A stretch of 64,000 nt of DNA. Origin: CAZCVI01 sp964502145 (GTDB lineage Bacteria > Acidobacteriota > Aminicenantia > UBA2199). The notes beneath the pieces were generated by a model, which saw nothing but the letters and a program-made list of their open reading frames with translations, was not told where the DNA came from and made no database searches. The stretch lies in NCBI GenBank assembly GCA_964502145.1, contig CAZCVI010000029.1:18240-82239 (forward strand), read 5' to 3'. This document shows, piece after piece, positions 16,044 to 22,965 of the stretch; positions within the stretch are counted from its first letter, which is position 1, and the number at the start of each line of letters is the position of its first letter. The translations under genes and the position numbers were made by a program.

Positions 16044-17668
16044 CCCTTGTTGGTTCCGGTGCTGCCGGTGTGCATTTTGCTCTGAGTGCCCTGAAAAATG
16101 GGCATCAGGTTACCATGCTGGATGTGGGTTACACTGGGCCGCAACCCGTGAACCCCGGACAATCTTTTGTCCGTTTGAAATGCAGTCTTAAAGATCCGGT
16201 CGACTATTTTCTCGGTGAAAAATTCCAGAGTGTTGTATCTCCAGAAAACGACAAGGAGATTTACGGCTTTCCCCCCAACAAACAGTATGTATTTACTGTG
16301 CCCCCTGGTTTTAAAGAGCATGCCAGTGGTTTTGAACCCCTCTTTTCTTTTGCTGCCGGCGGTCTCGCCCAGGCATGGACTGGTGGGTCTTATCCTTTTA
16401 ATGACGAGGAATTAAAAGAGTATCCCTTTGATTATGCTGCTATCGAACCCTATTATGCCGAGATTGCCCAACGTATTGGCGTTATTGGCACACAGGACGA
16501 TCTCTCCTCCTATTATCCGCTGCACAAGAACCTGCTCCCGCCCCTGCAATTTGATAACCACTCCCAATTACTCGTGGACCGCTATCAGAAGAAGCGTGAG
16601 AAAGTCCTGCAAAAGTATGGTATTTCCCTTGGGCGGTCCCGTGTTGCGGTATTGAGTCGCGATTTTAATGGGCGGCCTGCCTGTGATTTATCCGGGCGCT
16701 GTATTTGGGGGTGTCCCACCAATGCCCTTTATGTTCCCGCCATTACCCTCGAACAATGCCGTGCATTTCCTGCCTTTACCTATCTGCCCAACCATTGGGT
16801 CAGTTATTTTAAATACGATGCCCAGCAACGGATCACCCATGTGGTTGCCAGTCGCCCCGGACAGAGCACCCAGCATGAATTTCCCGTGCAACTCTTGGTT
16901 TTGGCTGCCGGGACGTTGTCCACTTCTAAAATTTATCTTGATTCTATTTTTCAGAATACCGGCCAGATTCAGCAGTTGCATGGCTTAATGGATAACCGTC
17001 AGGTTTTGGTGCCGTTTATCACTCCTGCCATGCTGGGCAAAGACTACAACCCCGATTCTTACCAGTACCATCAGTTGGCTATAGGATTTAAATGGGGCGA
17101 AACCCAGGAATACATTCATGGTCAGGTCACCACCTTAAAAACGGCCCTGATGCAGCCCGTGTTTCAGACTATGCCGCTTGATTGGCACACCGCCACCTTT
17201 TTGGGCCGGAATTTGCATGCCGCGTTGGGCGTGGTGAATATAAATTATTGCGATACCCGGCGGGAGGGCAACACTATTTCCATTTCCCATCCCGATAGTG
17301 CCAACACCATCCCCTCCACCCTCGAAATCGCTTATACGCCACCAGCAGGGGAAAAGAAAAAGATGGCGGACACCATGAAACAGGTAAAAAAATTCTTGGC
17401 CGCACTCGGTGCTATTGTGCCTCCCGGTCAAGCCCATATGCGACCCATGGGCGCCAGCGTTCATTATTCCGGCACCCTGCCCATGACCGCCCAGACCGCC
17501 CAATCGAACATATCCAACCCCCACACCCTTTCCCCCACGTGCAAGAGCCACAGTTTTGAGAATCTTTATGTGGTAGATGGAGCCGCTTTTCCTTTTTTAC
17601 CCGCCAAGAACCTGACCTTCTCGCTGATGGCCAATGCCGCACGGGTCGCCGATTCCATTTCTTTGTGA
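16031..17668 (+). CDS. GMC-family FAD-dependent oxidoreductase
   Basis: ATG 16031 with AGGAG upstream overlaps the SDR gene by 13 bp. The 545-residue enzyme begins with the FAD-binding LVGSGAAGVHFAL, has the cysteine-rich motif ACDLSGRCIWGCPTNAL seen in the cholesterol-oxidase/glucose-dehydrogenase branch, LAAGTLSTSKI, and a GMC C-terminal domain with catalytic-type HYSGTLPM and ENLYVVDGAAFP. No export signal is obvious. GMC enzymes oxidise alcohols or sugars; with the GT2 and SDR upstream it probably finishes an oxidative step on a glycosylated or lipid intermediate. Translational overlap across all three genes supports a pathway. The family is certain, the reaction unknown. Confidence 0.87.
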   Translation: MARITLVGSGAAGVHFALSALKNGHQVTMLDVGYTGPQPVNPGQSFVRLKCSLKDPVDYFLGEKFQSVVSPENDKEIYGFPPNKQYVFTVPPGFKEHASGFEPLFSFAAGGLAQAWTGGSYPFNDEELKEYPFDYAAIEPYYAEIAQRIGVIGTQDDLSSYYPLHKNLLPPLQFDNHSQLLVDRYQKKREKVLQKYGISLGRSRVAVLSRDFNGRPACDLSGRCIWGCPTNALYVPAITLEQCRAFPAFTYLPNHWVSYFKYDAQQRITHVVASRPGQSTQHEFPVQLLVLAAGTLSTSKIYLDSIFQNTGQIQQLHGLMDNRQVLVPFITPAMLGKDYNPDSYQYHQLAIGFKWGETQEYIHGQVTTLKTALMQPVFQTMPLDWHTATFLGRNLHAALGVVNINYCDTRREGNTISISHPDSANTIPSTLEIAYTPPAGEKKKMADTMKQVKKFLAALGAIVPPGQAHMRPMGASVHYSGTLPMTAQTAQSNISNPHTLSPTCKSHSFENLYVVDGAAFPFLPAKNLTFSLMANAARVADSISL

Positions 17669-17679
17669 GGTAGCCAGCT

Positions 17680-18600
17680 ATGAAGCGTAATTTTTTCTTA
17701 TTTTTGACTCTACTCGTGTTTCTTGGTTTAGGAAGGGAAGTGTTTGCCCAGGAGCTCCCCGATGCTTCCGCCAAAGAGAAAAAATACCGCATTGAATTTG
17801 CGTTTGGTATGACCAGGAGCAATCCCCAATCCATTTACGTCCGGGATTCTGGTATTGAGCAACTCATTGGGCAATACGCCCGGTTTTATAACCTCACCTC
17901 TTCCTTTACCGGTGCGTTCAAGCAAAGTAAACTCCTTATCCCCTTTAATCTTGCCTTCCACTATCAACTAAAAAAGAAATTATTCTTGCGAGCTGGGATT
18001 GATTATTCTTTTGGCAAAAATTCTTCCAACAAACTATTTCAGGTGGCTTGGCCCGAATTTAACGAGTCTCACGATTATCTATTAAAAGACCGAGTCTCTT
18101 ATATTATGCCGCAGGTTGGTATCGGTTATCGTTTTAATTCTTTAGCTTTATATGGTGCCCTGGGTCTTGGGTTTGTCAGTTTTTCTCATACCGAAACACT
18201 CCATTATAGCGAACCTAGTTACAGCCATAACATTGAGGAAACCTTTAAAGCCACCAGCACCGCCCCCGGTTTTATCTTTGGTGCCAAATACCAGTTGCCT
18301 ATTCCCAAAAAAATGGCCGACAAATCCTTCCGCTTGTTTGTCAAGTTAGAGGCCGTAATATTAAAAGCCAGCACTTTAAAAGGCAGTAAAACCAAAATTG
18401 CCTCCAACTCTATTGGTGAAAACATCACCCAAACCATCACTGGAACCTTTTACCAATATGACTGGAATCCTTACGGTGGTCAGGCCATTCCGTATTGGGA
18501 TGTTTGTGAAACGTTACCCGCCGCCGCCAGCATTTCTAATCCCAAGAAGATGGCCCTCAATCTCAGCGGAATCCGTTTAATGCTCGGCTTCTCTTTTTAA
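17680..18600 (+). CDS. Outer-membrane beta-barrel protein
   Basis: ATG 17680 lies 11 bp after the GMC gene, with a weak GAGGT site. The 306-residue protein has a signal peptide (FFLFLTLLVFLGLGREVFAQ). The rest alternates in the manner of membrane strands: YRIEFAFGMT, LFLRAGIDYSF, VGIGYRFNSLALYGALGLGFVSF, and the last strand NLSGIRLMLGFSF ends in Phe as recognised by the BAM machinery. It is probably cotranscribed with the preceding operon. Its final ~35 residues (WDVCETLP...LNLSGIRLMLGFSF) are closely mirrored at the end of the mosaic ORF 18895-19494, indicating that a paralogous barrel gene once existed nearby. Cargo or function is not evident. Confidence 0.8.
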   Translation: MKRNFFLFLTLLVFLGLGREVFAQELPDASAKEKKYRIEFAFGMTRSNPQSIYVRDSGIEQLIGQYARFYNLTSSFTGAFKQSKLLIPFNLAFHYQLKKKLFLRAGIDYSFGKNSSNKLFQVAWPEFNESHDYLLKDRVSYIMPQVGIGYRFNSLALYGALGLGFVSFSHTETLHYSEPSYSHNIEETFKATSTAPGFIFGAKYQLPIPKKMADKSFRLFVKLEAVILKASTLKGSKTKIASNSIGENITQTITGTFYQYDWNPYGGQAIPYWDVCETLPAAASISNPKKMALNLSGIRLMLGFSF

Positions 18601-18682
18601 CTTCTTTTTATATCGCCATTGTTCCCCTAAATCCCATCTTGCACAGTGATTTAAAGTTTTAAGGATGAATTCAGGTTTCCCT

Positions 18683-18807
18683 GGATTCACCATCATTTTT
18701 TTAAAGCACCACGGATAATTGTGGCAAGCTGGACAAAATTCAAAGGTTTTGGGAAGTCCAGTATGTCCAGATAGTCCAGTCTTTCCTCAAACGTGATGGT
18801 GAATTCA
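18683..18807. repeat. MITE-like interspersed repeat with GATTCACCATCA inverted ends
   Basis: Left end GGATTCACCATCA (18683-18695) and right end TGATGGTGAATTCA (18794-18807) are inverted repeats. Between them lie several TGGAC/GTCCAG words (CTGGACAAAA, AGTCCAGTATGTCCAGATAG). The same ends and words occur at 5183-5281 and 63905-64000. Confidence 0.7.
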
Positions 18808-18894
18808 GATTTCGTTTCATCCTTGCTTTTTCTCCTTTTTTGTGGTAAATTAACACTGGATAGATAAATGTCATAAAGATAAGGAGGTATCCCA

Positions 18895-19494
18895 TTGCGA
18901 AAAGATGATTTAACTGCCGATGATTTCCTCTATATAGCCAAAGAACGTGATATCTGGAGCGAAGTCGAACTGATGGAACAAACGATATTTATAAATGGCG
19001 AGAAAAGCGGGATTAAAAAAGGTCACAAGATTGGCAAAGAAGAAGGCATAGAAGAGGGAAAAATAGAGGGCGAAAAAATTGGCATTGAAAAAGGGAAAAA
19101 AGAAATGGCAAAAATGCTGAAAGAATCTGGTATTGATGCAGAACTCATCGCCCTATCCTCCGGCCTTTCAAAAGCAGAGATCGCACAACTCTATCGAGCC
19201 AGTCGCACTCCTTCTCCCATGGAAAACTTTTCCCTCCTCCCAGTAAAAACGGTTGATCAAGCTTTCGCCGACTTGTTGTCCAGTTTTTCCGCTCTGGATA
19301 AGCAGGACGAAACAGATAAATTGATGCGCCATGCAGGCATAAGTACAACGCAAGCCGGAAGTACTGCCCTGAGGCACATTCGTTCTACCCAGGATGTCTG
19401 CGAAACCCTACCCGACACCACCGGTATTTATAATCCCGTTCAATTATCCCCCAATCTCAACGGTAGCCATCTCATGCTGGGTATTTCTTTTTAA
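18895..19494 (+). CDS. Mosaic ORF: Rpn-like nuclease tail + surface-protein fragment + barrel C-terminus
   Basis: Start TTG 18895 is chosen because AAGGAGGT precedes it with normal spacing and no ATG fits. The 199-residue product seems assembled from three sources. Residues ~1-105, with IEEGKIEGEKIGIEKGKKEM and ESGIDAELIALSSGLSKAEI, match the charged C-terminal tail of Rpn/PD-(D/E)XK transposase-type nucleases without the catalytic part. Residues ~120-155 (AFADLLSSFSALDKQDETDK...AGI) match 20419 protein residues ~35-70. The last ~35 residues (DVCETLP...LNGSHLMLGISF) match the end of the 17680 barrel. The similarity is visible in the DNA too. Either a fused degenerate gene or a new chimera; a good ribosome site and intact frame suggest it may still be translated. 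Confidence 0.65.
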   Translation: MRKDDLTADDFLYIAKERDIWSEVELMEQTIFINGEKSGIKKGHKIGKEEGIEEGKIEGEKIGIEKGKKEMAKMLKESGIDAELIALSSGLSKAEIAQLYRASRTPSPMENFSLLPVKTVDQAFADLLSSFSALDKQDETDKLMRHAGISTTQAGSTALRHIRSTQDVCETLPDTTGIYNPVQLSPNLNGSHLMLGISF

Positions 19495-19512
19495 CCCGAG
19501 AACAACTGCACC

Positions 19513-20163
19513 ATGAACGCCAACGACTCCAAACAAACACGGATTGATCAAGCTTATTTGCAAATCAAAAAAATTTACCAGAACCAAGGGCAACTATACT
19601 CCTTTTATAATTTTTACCGCCACTTAACCTGCCCCATCCGGCGAATCTTCCACCTCATTCCAGAGGGGCAGGATTATATCGATGTGGGCTGTGGATTTGG
19701 ATTTATTTCCCTGTGGACCGCCCTCGTTTTTCCCAGTGCCACTGTTCTTGGCATGGATGTTGTCAAGTCCAGAATTGATTTTGCCTCTAAAATGACCCGT
19801 GATATCCAGAATCTTCGTTTTATAGTGAAAGATGTGCGTACCGATCCCATTGATCACGCTGAGGTCGTCCTGCTCATTGACCTGTTTCACCATGTCCCCT
19901 TTGAGAACCAATTCCCTTTCCTGCAACAACTCCTTGAAAAAAAACCAAAAACCGTGGTGTTTAAAGATATTGATCGCACCCCCTGGTGGAAGTTCAGGGT
20001 CAATTATGTCCAAGATTTCCTCTTTACCCGCGAAGCCACCTATTGCCGCCATAAAGATGAATACATGAATTTTTTCCGTCAGAATGGCTATCAAGTGGAA
20101 TACTTTGATCTCAAAAAAGGGTACATGTATTCCCACTACCTCATCCGCGCCACCAAAGCCTAG
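19513..20163 (+). CDS. Class I SAM-dependent methyltransferase
   Basis: The 216-residue protein has the Rossmann methyltransferase motif I DVGCGFGFISLW near residue 58, an acidic end of strand 2 (LGMDVVKSRID), and motif IV-like VVLLIDLFHHVPF. There is no signal peptide. ATG 19513 has no obvious ribosome site; it lies 18 bp after the mosaic ORF and may be cotranscribed. The later part (FKDIDRTPWWKFRVNYVQDF) resembles methyltransferases found in lipid or polysaccharide gene clusters. The substrate cannot be read from sequence or neighbours. Confidence 0.8.
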   Translation: MNANDSKQTRIDQAYLQIKKIYQNQGQLYSFYNFYRHLTCPIRRIFHLIPEGQDYIDVGCGFGFISLWTALVFPSATVLGMDVVKSRIDFASKMTRDIQNLRFIVKDVRTDPIDHAEVVLLIDLFHHVPFENQFPFLQQLLEKKPKTVVFKDIDRTPWWKFRVNYVQDFLFTREATYCRHKDEYMNFFRQNGYQVEYFDLKKGYMYSHYLIRATKA

Positions 20164-20290
20164 CCTTTCTTTCTGCTATACGGAAATATTTTCCCTGCTT
20201 TAATCCCACGTTTCTTTTTGCCAGACCCAATTTCCCCGTTAAAATAGACAGTATACCTTCTTAGCACAGAAATCTCTTTTTTTTTAGTTC

Positions 20291-20307
20291 TTGGCACAAT
20301 TATTGCT
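20291..20307 (+). promoter_or_regulatory. Sigma-54 (RpoN) promoter upstream of 20419
   Basis: TTGGCAC (20291-20297), 5 bases AATTA, TTGCT (20303-20307). This matches the -24/-12 consensus YTGGCAC-N5-TTGCW at every invariant position. Transcription would begin near 20319, ~100 bp before ATG 20419. It requires an enhancer-binding activator, none of which is encoded in the window. Confidence 0.75.
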
Positions 20308-20318
20308 CTTAAAACAAG

Positions 20319-20404
20319 GAGCTTACTTCACTACCGACCCAGGTACTTATTCCCTGGGCAATTGGACCCCTGTAAGCCTGTAGAAAATTGAGTTGCTTTA
20401 GCAA
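20319..20404 (+). other. Potentially structured 5' leader of the 20419 transcript
   Basis: The leader contains GCTTAC...GTAAGC as a possible outer stem enclosing CCCAGG...CCTGGG, followed by a TTGC-TTTA-GCAA hairpin just before the AAGGAGG ribosome site. I compared it mentally with common riboswitch consensus sequences (c-di-GMP, fluoride, THF) and none fits. It may be a regulatory leader or simple secondary structure. Confidence 0.35.
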
Positions 20405-20418
20405 TAGAAGGAGGAAAC

Positions 20419-21342
20419 ATGTATGAGAACATGTCATCGCTGAACCTTTTGGGTTTGAATGAAATATTAGCCACTGGCCGGGTTTCCTGGGGTCAGTCCA
20501 CTGATGGAAATGAGAAAACCAGGACTTCGGCCTTTGCCGATCTGTTGGCCAGTTTTTCCGAAAATGATACGCAGGGAGACGTGGCCCAATTTATGGATAA
20601 AGCGGGTATCACTATGCCAGCAGGTTGTTCTTTGCAACAGCTTTATCTGGATGCCATGTTAAAAACCATGAGCACCGATTTTTCCACTGCCGATACCACG
20701 GCTAGCACCAGCACTGCTACCACCGACACTACCACTACTAGTCAAAGTGGGACAACCACAGGCACTACAACCAGTTCCTCCCGGTCGCAACAGGAAATCG
20801 TGTTAACTGTGGGCAGTGAAAATGCCGAGCTTTTAACCCAGATCAACAACGCCACCAGCTTGGATGAACGGTTGAAGTATGGCACGGCAATGCGGGACAA
20901 AATTGTGACCGCTCTTCGCGCCGAGGGATACTCCGTGGAAACTACCGGTTCCATTGATAAAATTTCTATCAATGGCCAGGTAATCGATGTGATGCAAAAC
21001 TTGAAAACCCTGGGCATGAATAGTCGTATTCAATACTTGGAAACTCAAAACGGTGGTAATTCCAACGTCAACAATGAAATCACTACCGCCATATTAGAAG
21101 CCGCCCAGACCGGGATAAATTCACTCTTACAACTCCGCGCTTCCACTGACCCCAGCCAACGGCAGCAACTGGCCTTAACTATCCGTACCCAAATTGTTGA
21201 ACAACTCAATGCCAAGGGCTATAACTGTACCGGTGTGTTTGGCAGTGCCGATAAAATTACCCTCAATGGCAACACCTATGACTTTTTGAGTGGCTTAAAT
21301 TCCAATAGCTCACAAACCCATTTCCAAGCCCTGAAGGTGTAA
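20419..21342 (+). CDS. Sigma-54-controlled protein with a Thr/Ser linker and duplicated domain
   Basis: ATG 20419 follows GAAGGAGG. The 307-residue protein has no signal peptide. Residues ~1-80 hold the motif AFADLLASFSENDTQGDVAQ shared with the mosaic ORF. Residues ~95-125 are almost only Thr, Ser, Ala and Gly. Then two homologous ~65-residue domains follow: LLTQINNATSLDERLKYGTAMRDKIVTAL...GSIDKISINGQ-x-x-DV and LLQLRASTDPSQRQQLALTIRTQIVEQL...GSADKITLNGN-x-x-DF. Secretion by a signal-independent route is possible, since sigma-54 often drives flagellar or surface genes, but no such apparatus is nearby. A strong hairpin follows the stop. I do not recognise the family. Confidence 0.75.
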   Translation: MYENMSSLNLLGLNEILATGRVSWGQSTDGNEKTRTSAFADLLASFSENDTQGDVAQFMDKAGITMPAGCSLQQLYLDAMLKTMSTDFSTADTTASTSTATTDTTTTSQSGTTTGTTTSSSRSQQEIVLTVGSENAELLTQINNATSLDERLKYGTAMRDKIVTALRAEGYSVETTGSIDKISINGQVIDVMQNLKTLGMNSRIQYLETQNGGNSNVNNEITTAILEAAQTGINSLLQLRASTDPSQRQQLALTIRTQIVEQLNAKGYNCTGVFGSADKITLNGNTYDFLSGLNSNSSQTHFQALKV

Positions 21343-21414
21343 CGGCTTAAATATCAGAAAATTTCTCCAAGCGGAACACTGGATATTAACCTTTGAAAGA
21401 ATCGCGGAATGTCA

Positions 21415-21510
21415 GCCATTCTCCTTTTGCGCATGGTTTGGGCGAACCCGAACCTTATGTTCACCCGCGCCAAAAAAGCCAAAAGGAGAATGGCAGGCAG
21501 AATGTTTTTT
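21415..21510 (+). terminator. Long hairpin with T-run after the 20419 gene
   Basis: Perfect 15-bp arms GCCATTCTCCTTTTG (21415-21429) and CAAAAGGAGAATGGC (21480-21494) enclose a 50-base loop with its own stems (GGTT-x-GGG...CCC-x-AACC and GGGCGAAC/GTTCACCC). A run of seven T follows at 21504-21510. It likely terminates the sigma-54 transcript and may also be a repeat element or small RNA. Confidence 0.65.
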
Positions 21511-21512
21511 TA

Positions 21513-21541
21513 TTGCCAATACCAGTATTTTATTATATAAT
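21513..21541 (+). promoter_or_regulatory. Promoter of the 21548 lipoprotein gene, predicted leaderless
   Basis: TTGCCA at 21513-21518, 17-base spacer, TATAAT at 21536-21541, then exactly six bases to ATG 21548. Transcription should start at or next to the start codon. Confidence 0.75.
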
Positions 21542-21547
21542 ATCCCT

Positions 21548-22858
21548 ATGTCTATCAAAAAAAAGAAAATAAGAATGAAAAAAGGAATAATCTTGGTGAT
21601 TTTTTTGGTACTGGTGAGTCTATGGGGTTGTAAAACCAGTTCTGATATTGTAGACCCTACTCCCCCGCCACCCCCCCCGCCTCCGCCACCTTTGCAGGAA
21701 CAATTGATCGGTAAGATGTTTTATGCAGATCGGGCCGCCAACCTCACCTACGATATTTTTACCGCTGACCTTTACATCGTTCCCAAAACCACCACCGCCA
21801 CCTCCAAGACCCAGGAATCCGGCGAATTTGAGGATACCCTGGCCAACGCCCAGCATACCCACCGGACCGATATCGCCGAGGAATCCATCCACTTAAAACC
21901 GGACCGTGGTACCCTGGTGCGTCAAGGCATTCATAAGTACCGCCATATCCAGTTCAAAGATAGAATCCTCGACCGCGCCGTTATCCGAACCGCCGCGACC
22001 ATTGATATCTCCCTCTATGATTTTGCCGTGCGCAACGTCTCCAACATGACCAACTCTAATGTCGATGACTTTGCCGTGAATGTGAACCATAACAATCAAA
22101 TCGTCTTTGTCACCGCGCCCGATGGCCTGGATGTGGATCGCAGCAATACCGAGATCGTGATCATGGATATCACCGACCGCGTCCGTCGCCCATTGACCCC
22201 CATTAGCGGGCGATACTCCGGGAACAACTGGGACCCGGACTGGAAAAACGACTATACCATTGTCTGGAGCCATAACAACCAGTTCATGGAAGTCAATATC
22301 CAAACTTTGCAGGTCAGCGGTTCACTGCTCCCTGAAATTACCACCCCCCTCTATGATCCCGTCTATTCCCCCGATGGTACCAAGATACTCTTCAATACCT
22401 GGATCGGTTCCAAGAAGAACAGCTTCTTAAAAAACCTCGTTACCGGTTTAATAGAACCCGTGCTGCCCGCCGATTATTACGCTGTTCACCAGGACGATAA
22501 TCCCACCTGGGTTTTTTCCAATACCCGTATTGTTGGACATATCTTCATGGATGGTCGTGGACGTTTGTATACCCGCGATTTTACCAGTGGCTCCTTCCTT
22601 ATTATCACCGACAATAGCCGCGATTTCCGCTACGTGCGCCCCATCTTGGTCAGCTCCACCCTCTATTTTATTTTTTCCGATTGGACTGATAAAAACCACG
22701 TCGCCCTGTGGATCGCCAATGAAAACGGGAACTATCTGCGTGAACTCAATCAAACCGGCGATGAAATCGTGTTTCTCTCTCTCGGTTTCGCCCCACCCCA
22801 AACCGACGCAGAAATGGACACCATTACCCGGCTCTATCTGGGGCAATTCCATTTTTAA
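21548..22858 (+). CDS. Polyproline-hinged lipoprotein with TolB-like propeller (paralogue of 4157)
   Basis: Two starts are possible: ATG 21548 at the predicted transcription start (leaderless), or ATG 21575, which gives MKKGIILVIFLVLVSLWGC, a textbook lipoprotein signal ending in Cys. Neither has a strong ribosome site. After the lipobox come 10 consecutive prolines and then a ~390-residue beta-rich domain with repeats seen in the 4157 protein: NTEIVIMDITDR, YSGNNWDPDW, TIVWSH, DDNPTW, RGRLYTRD, LWIANENGNYLRELNQTGDE. It has ~90 extra residues after the hinge, Thr- and His-rich, absent from the paralogue. It is probably exposed in the periplasm or at the surface, tethered by the hinge. Function unknown. 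Confidence 0.82.
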   Translation: MSIKKKKIRMKKGIILVIFLVLVSLWGCKTSSDIVDPTPPPPPPPPPPLQEQLIGKMFYADRAANLTYDIFTADLYIVPKTTTATSKTQESGEFEDTLANAQHTHRTDIAEESIHLKPDRGTLVRQGIHKYRHIQFKDRILDRAVIRTAATIDISLYDFAVRNVSNMTNSNVDDFAVNVNHNNQIVFVTAPDGLDVDRSNTEIVIMDITDRVRRPLTPISGRYSGNNWDPDWKNDYTIVWSHNNQFMEVNIQTLQVSGSLLPEITTPLYDPVYSPDGTKILFNTWIGSKKNSFLKNLVTGLIEPVLPADYYAVHQDDNPTWVFSNTRIVGHIFMDGRGRLYTRDFTSGSFLIITDNSRDFRYVRPILVSSTLYFIFSDWTDKNHVALWIANENGNYLRELNQTGDEIVFLSLGFAPPQTDAEMDTITRLYLGQFHF

Positions 22859-22895
22859 ATAATTAGAGAAGTGCCCTTTTTCCAACAATATATGG

Positions 22896-22901
22896 TATAA
22901 T
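22896..22901 (+). promoter_or_regulatory. -10 element upstream of 22966
   Basis: TATAAT at 22896-22901, 64 bp before ATG 22966; no convincing -35 box at the expected distance, so the promoter call is tentative. Confidence 0.4.
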
Positions 22902-22965
22902 ACCCAATGTATCAAAGTTTATAAAACAATAACAATAAAACAAGTTAATGTGGAGGTTAAAAGTA

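Noticed and set aside
19624..20136. 170-codon minus-strand frame opposite the methyltransferase
   Set aside because: The plus-strand frame has clear methyltransferase motifs; the opposite frame has none.
20319..20404. A known riboswitch class in the leader of 20419
   Set aside because: The conserved cores of c-di-GMP, fluoride and THF riboswitches that I compared are absent.
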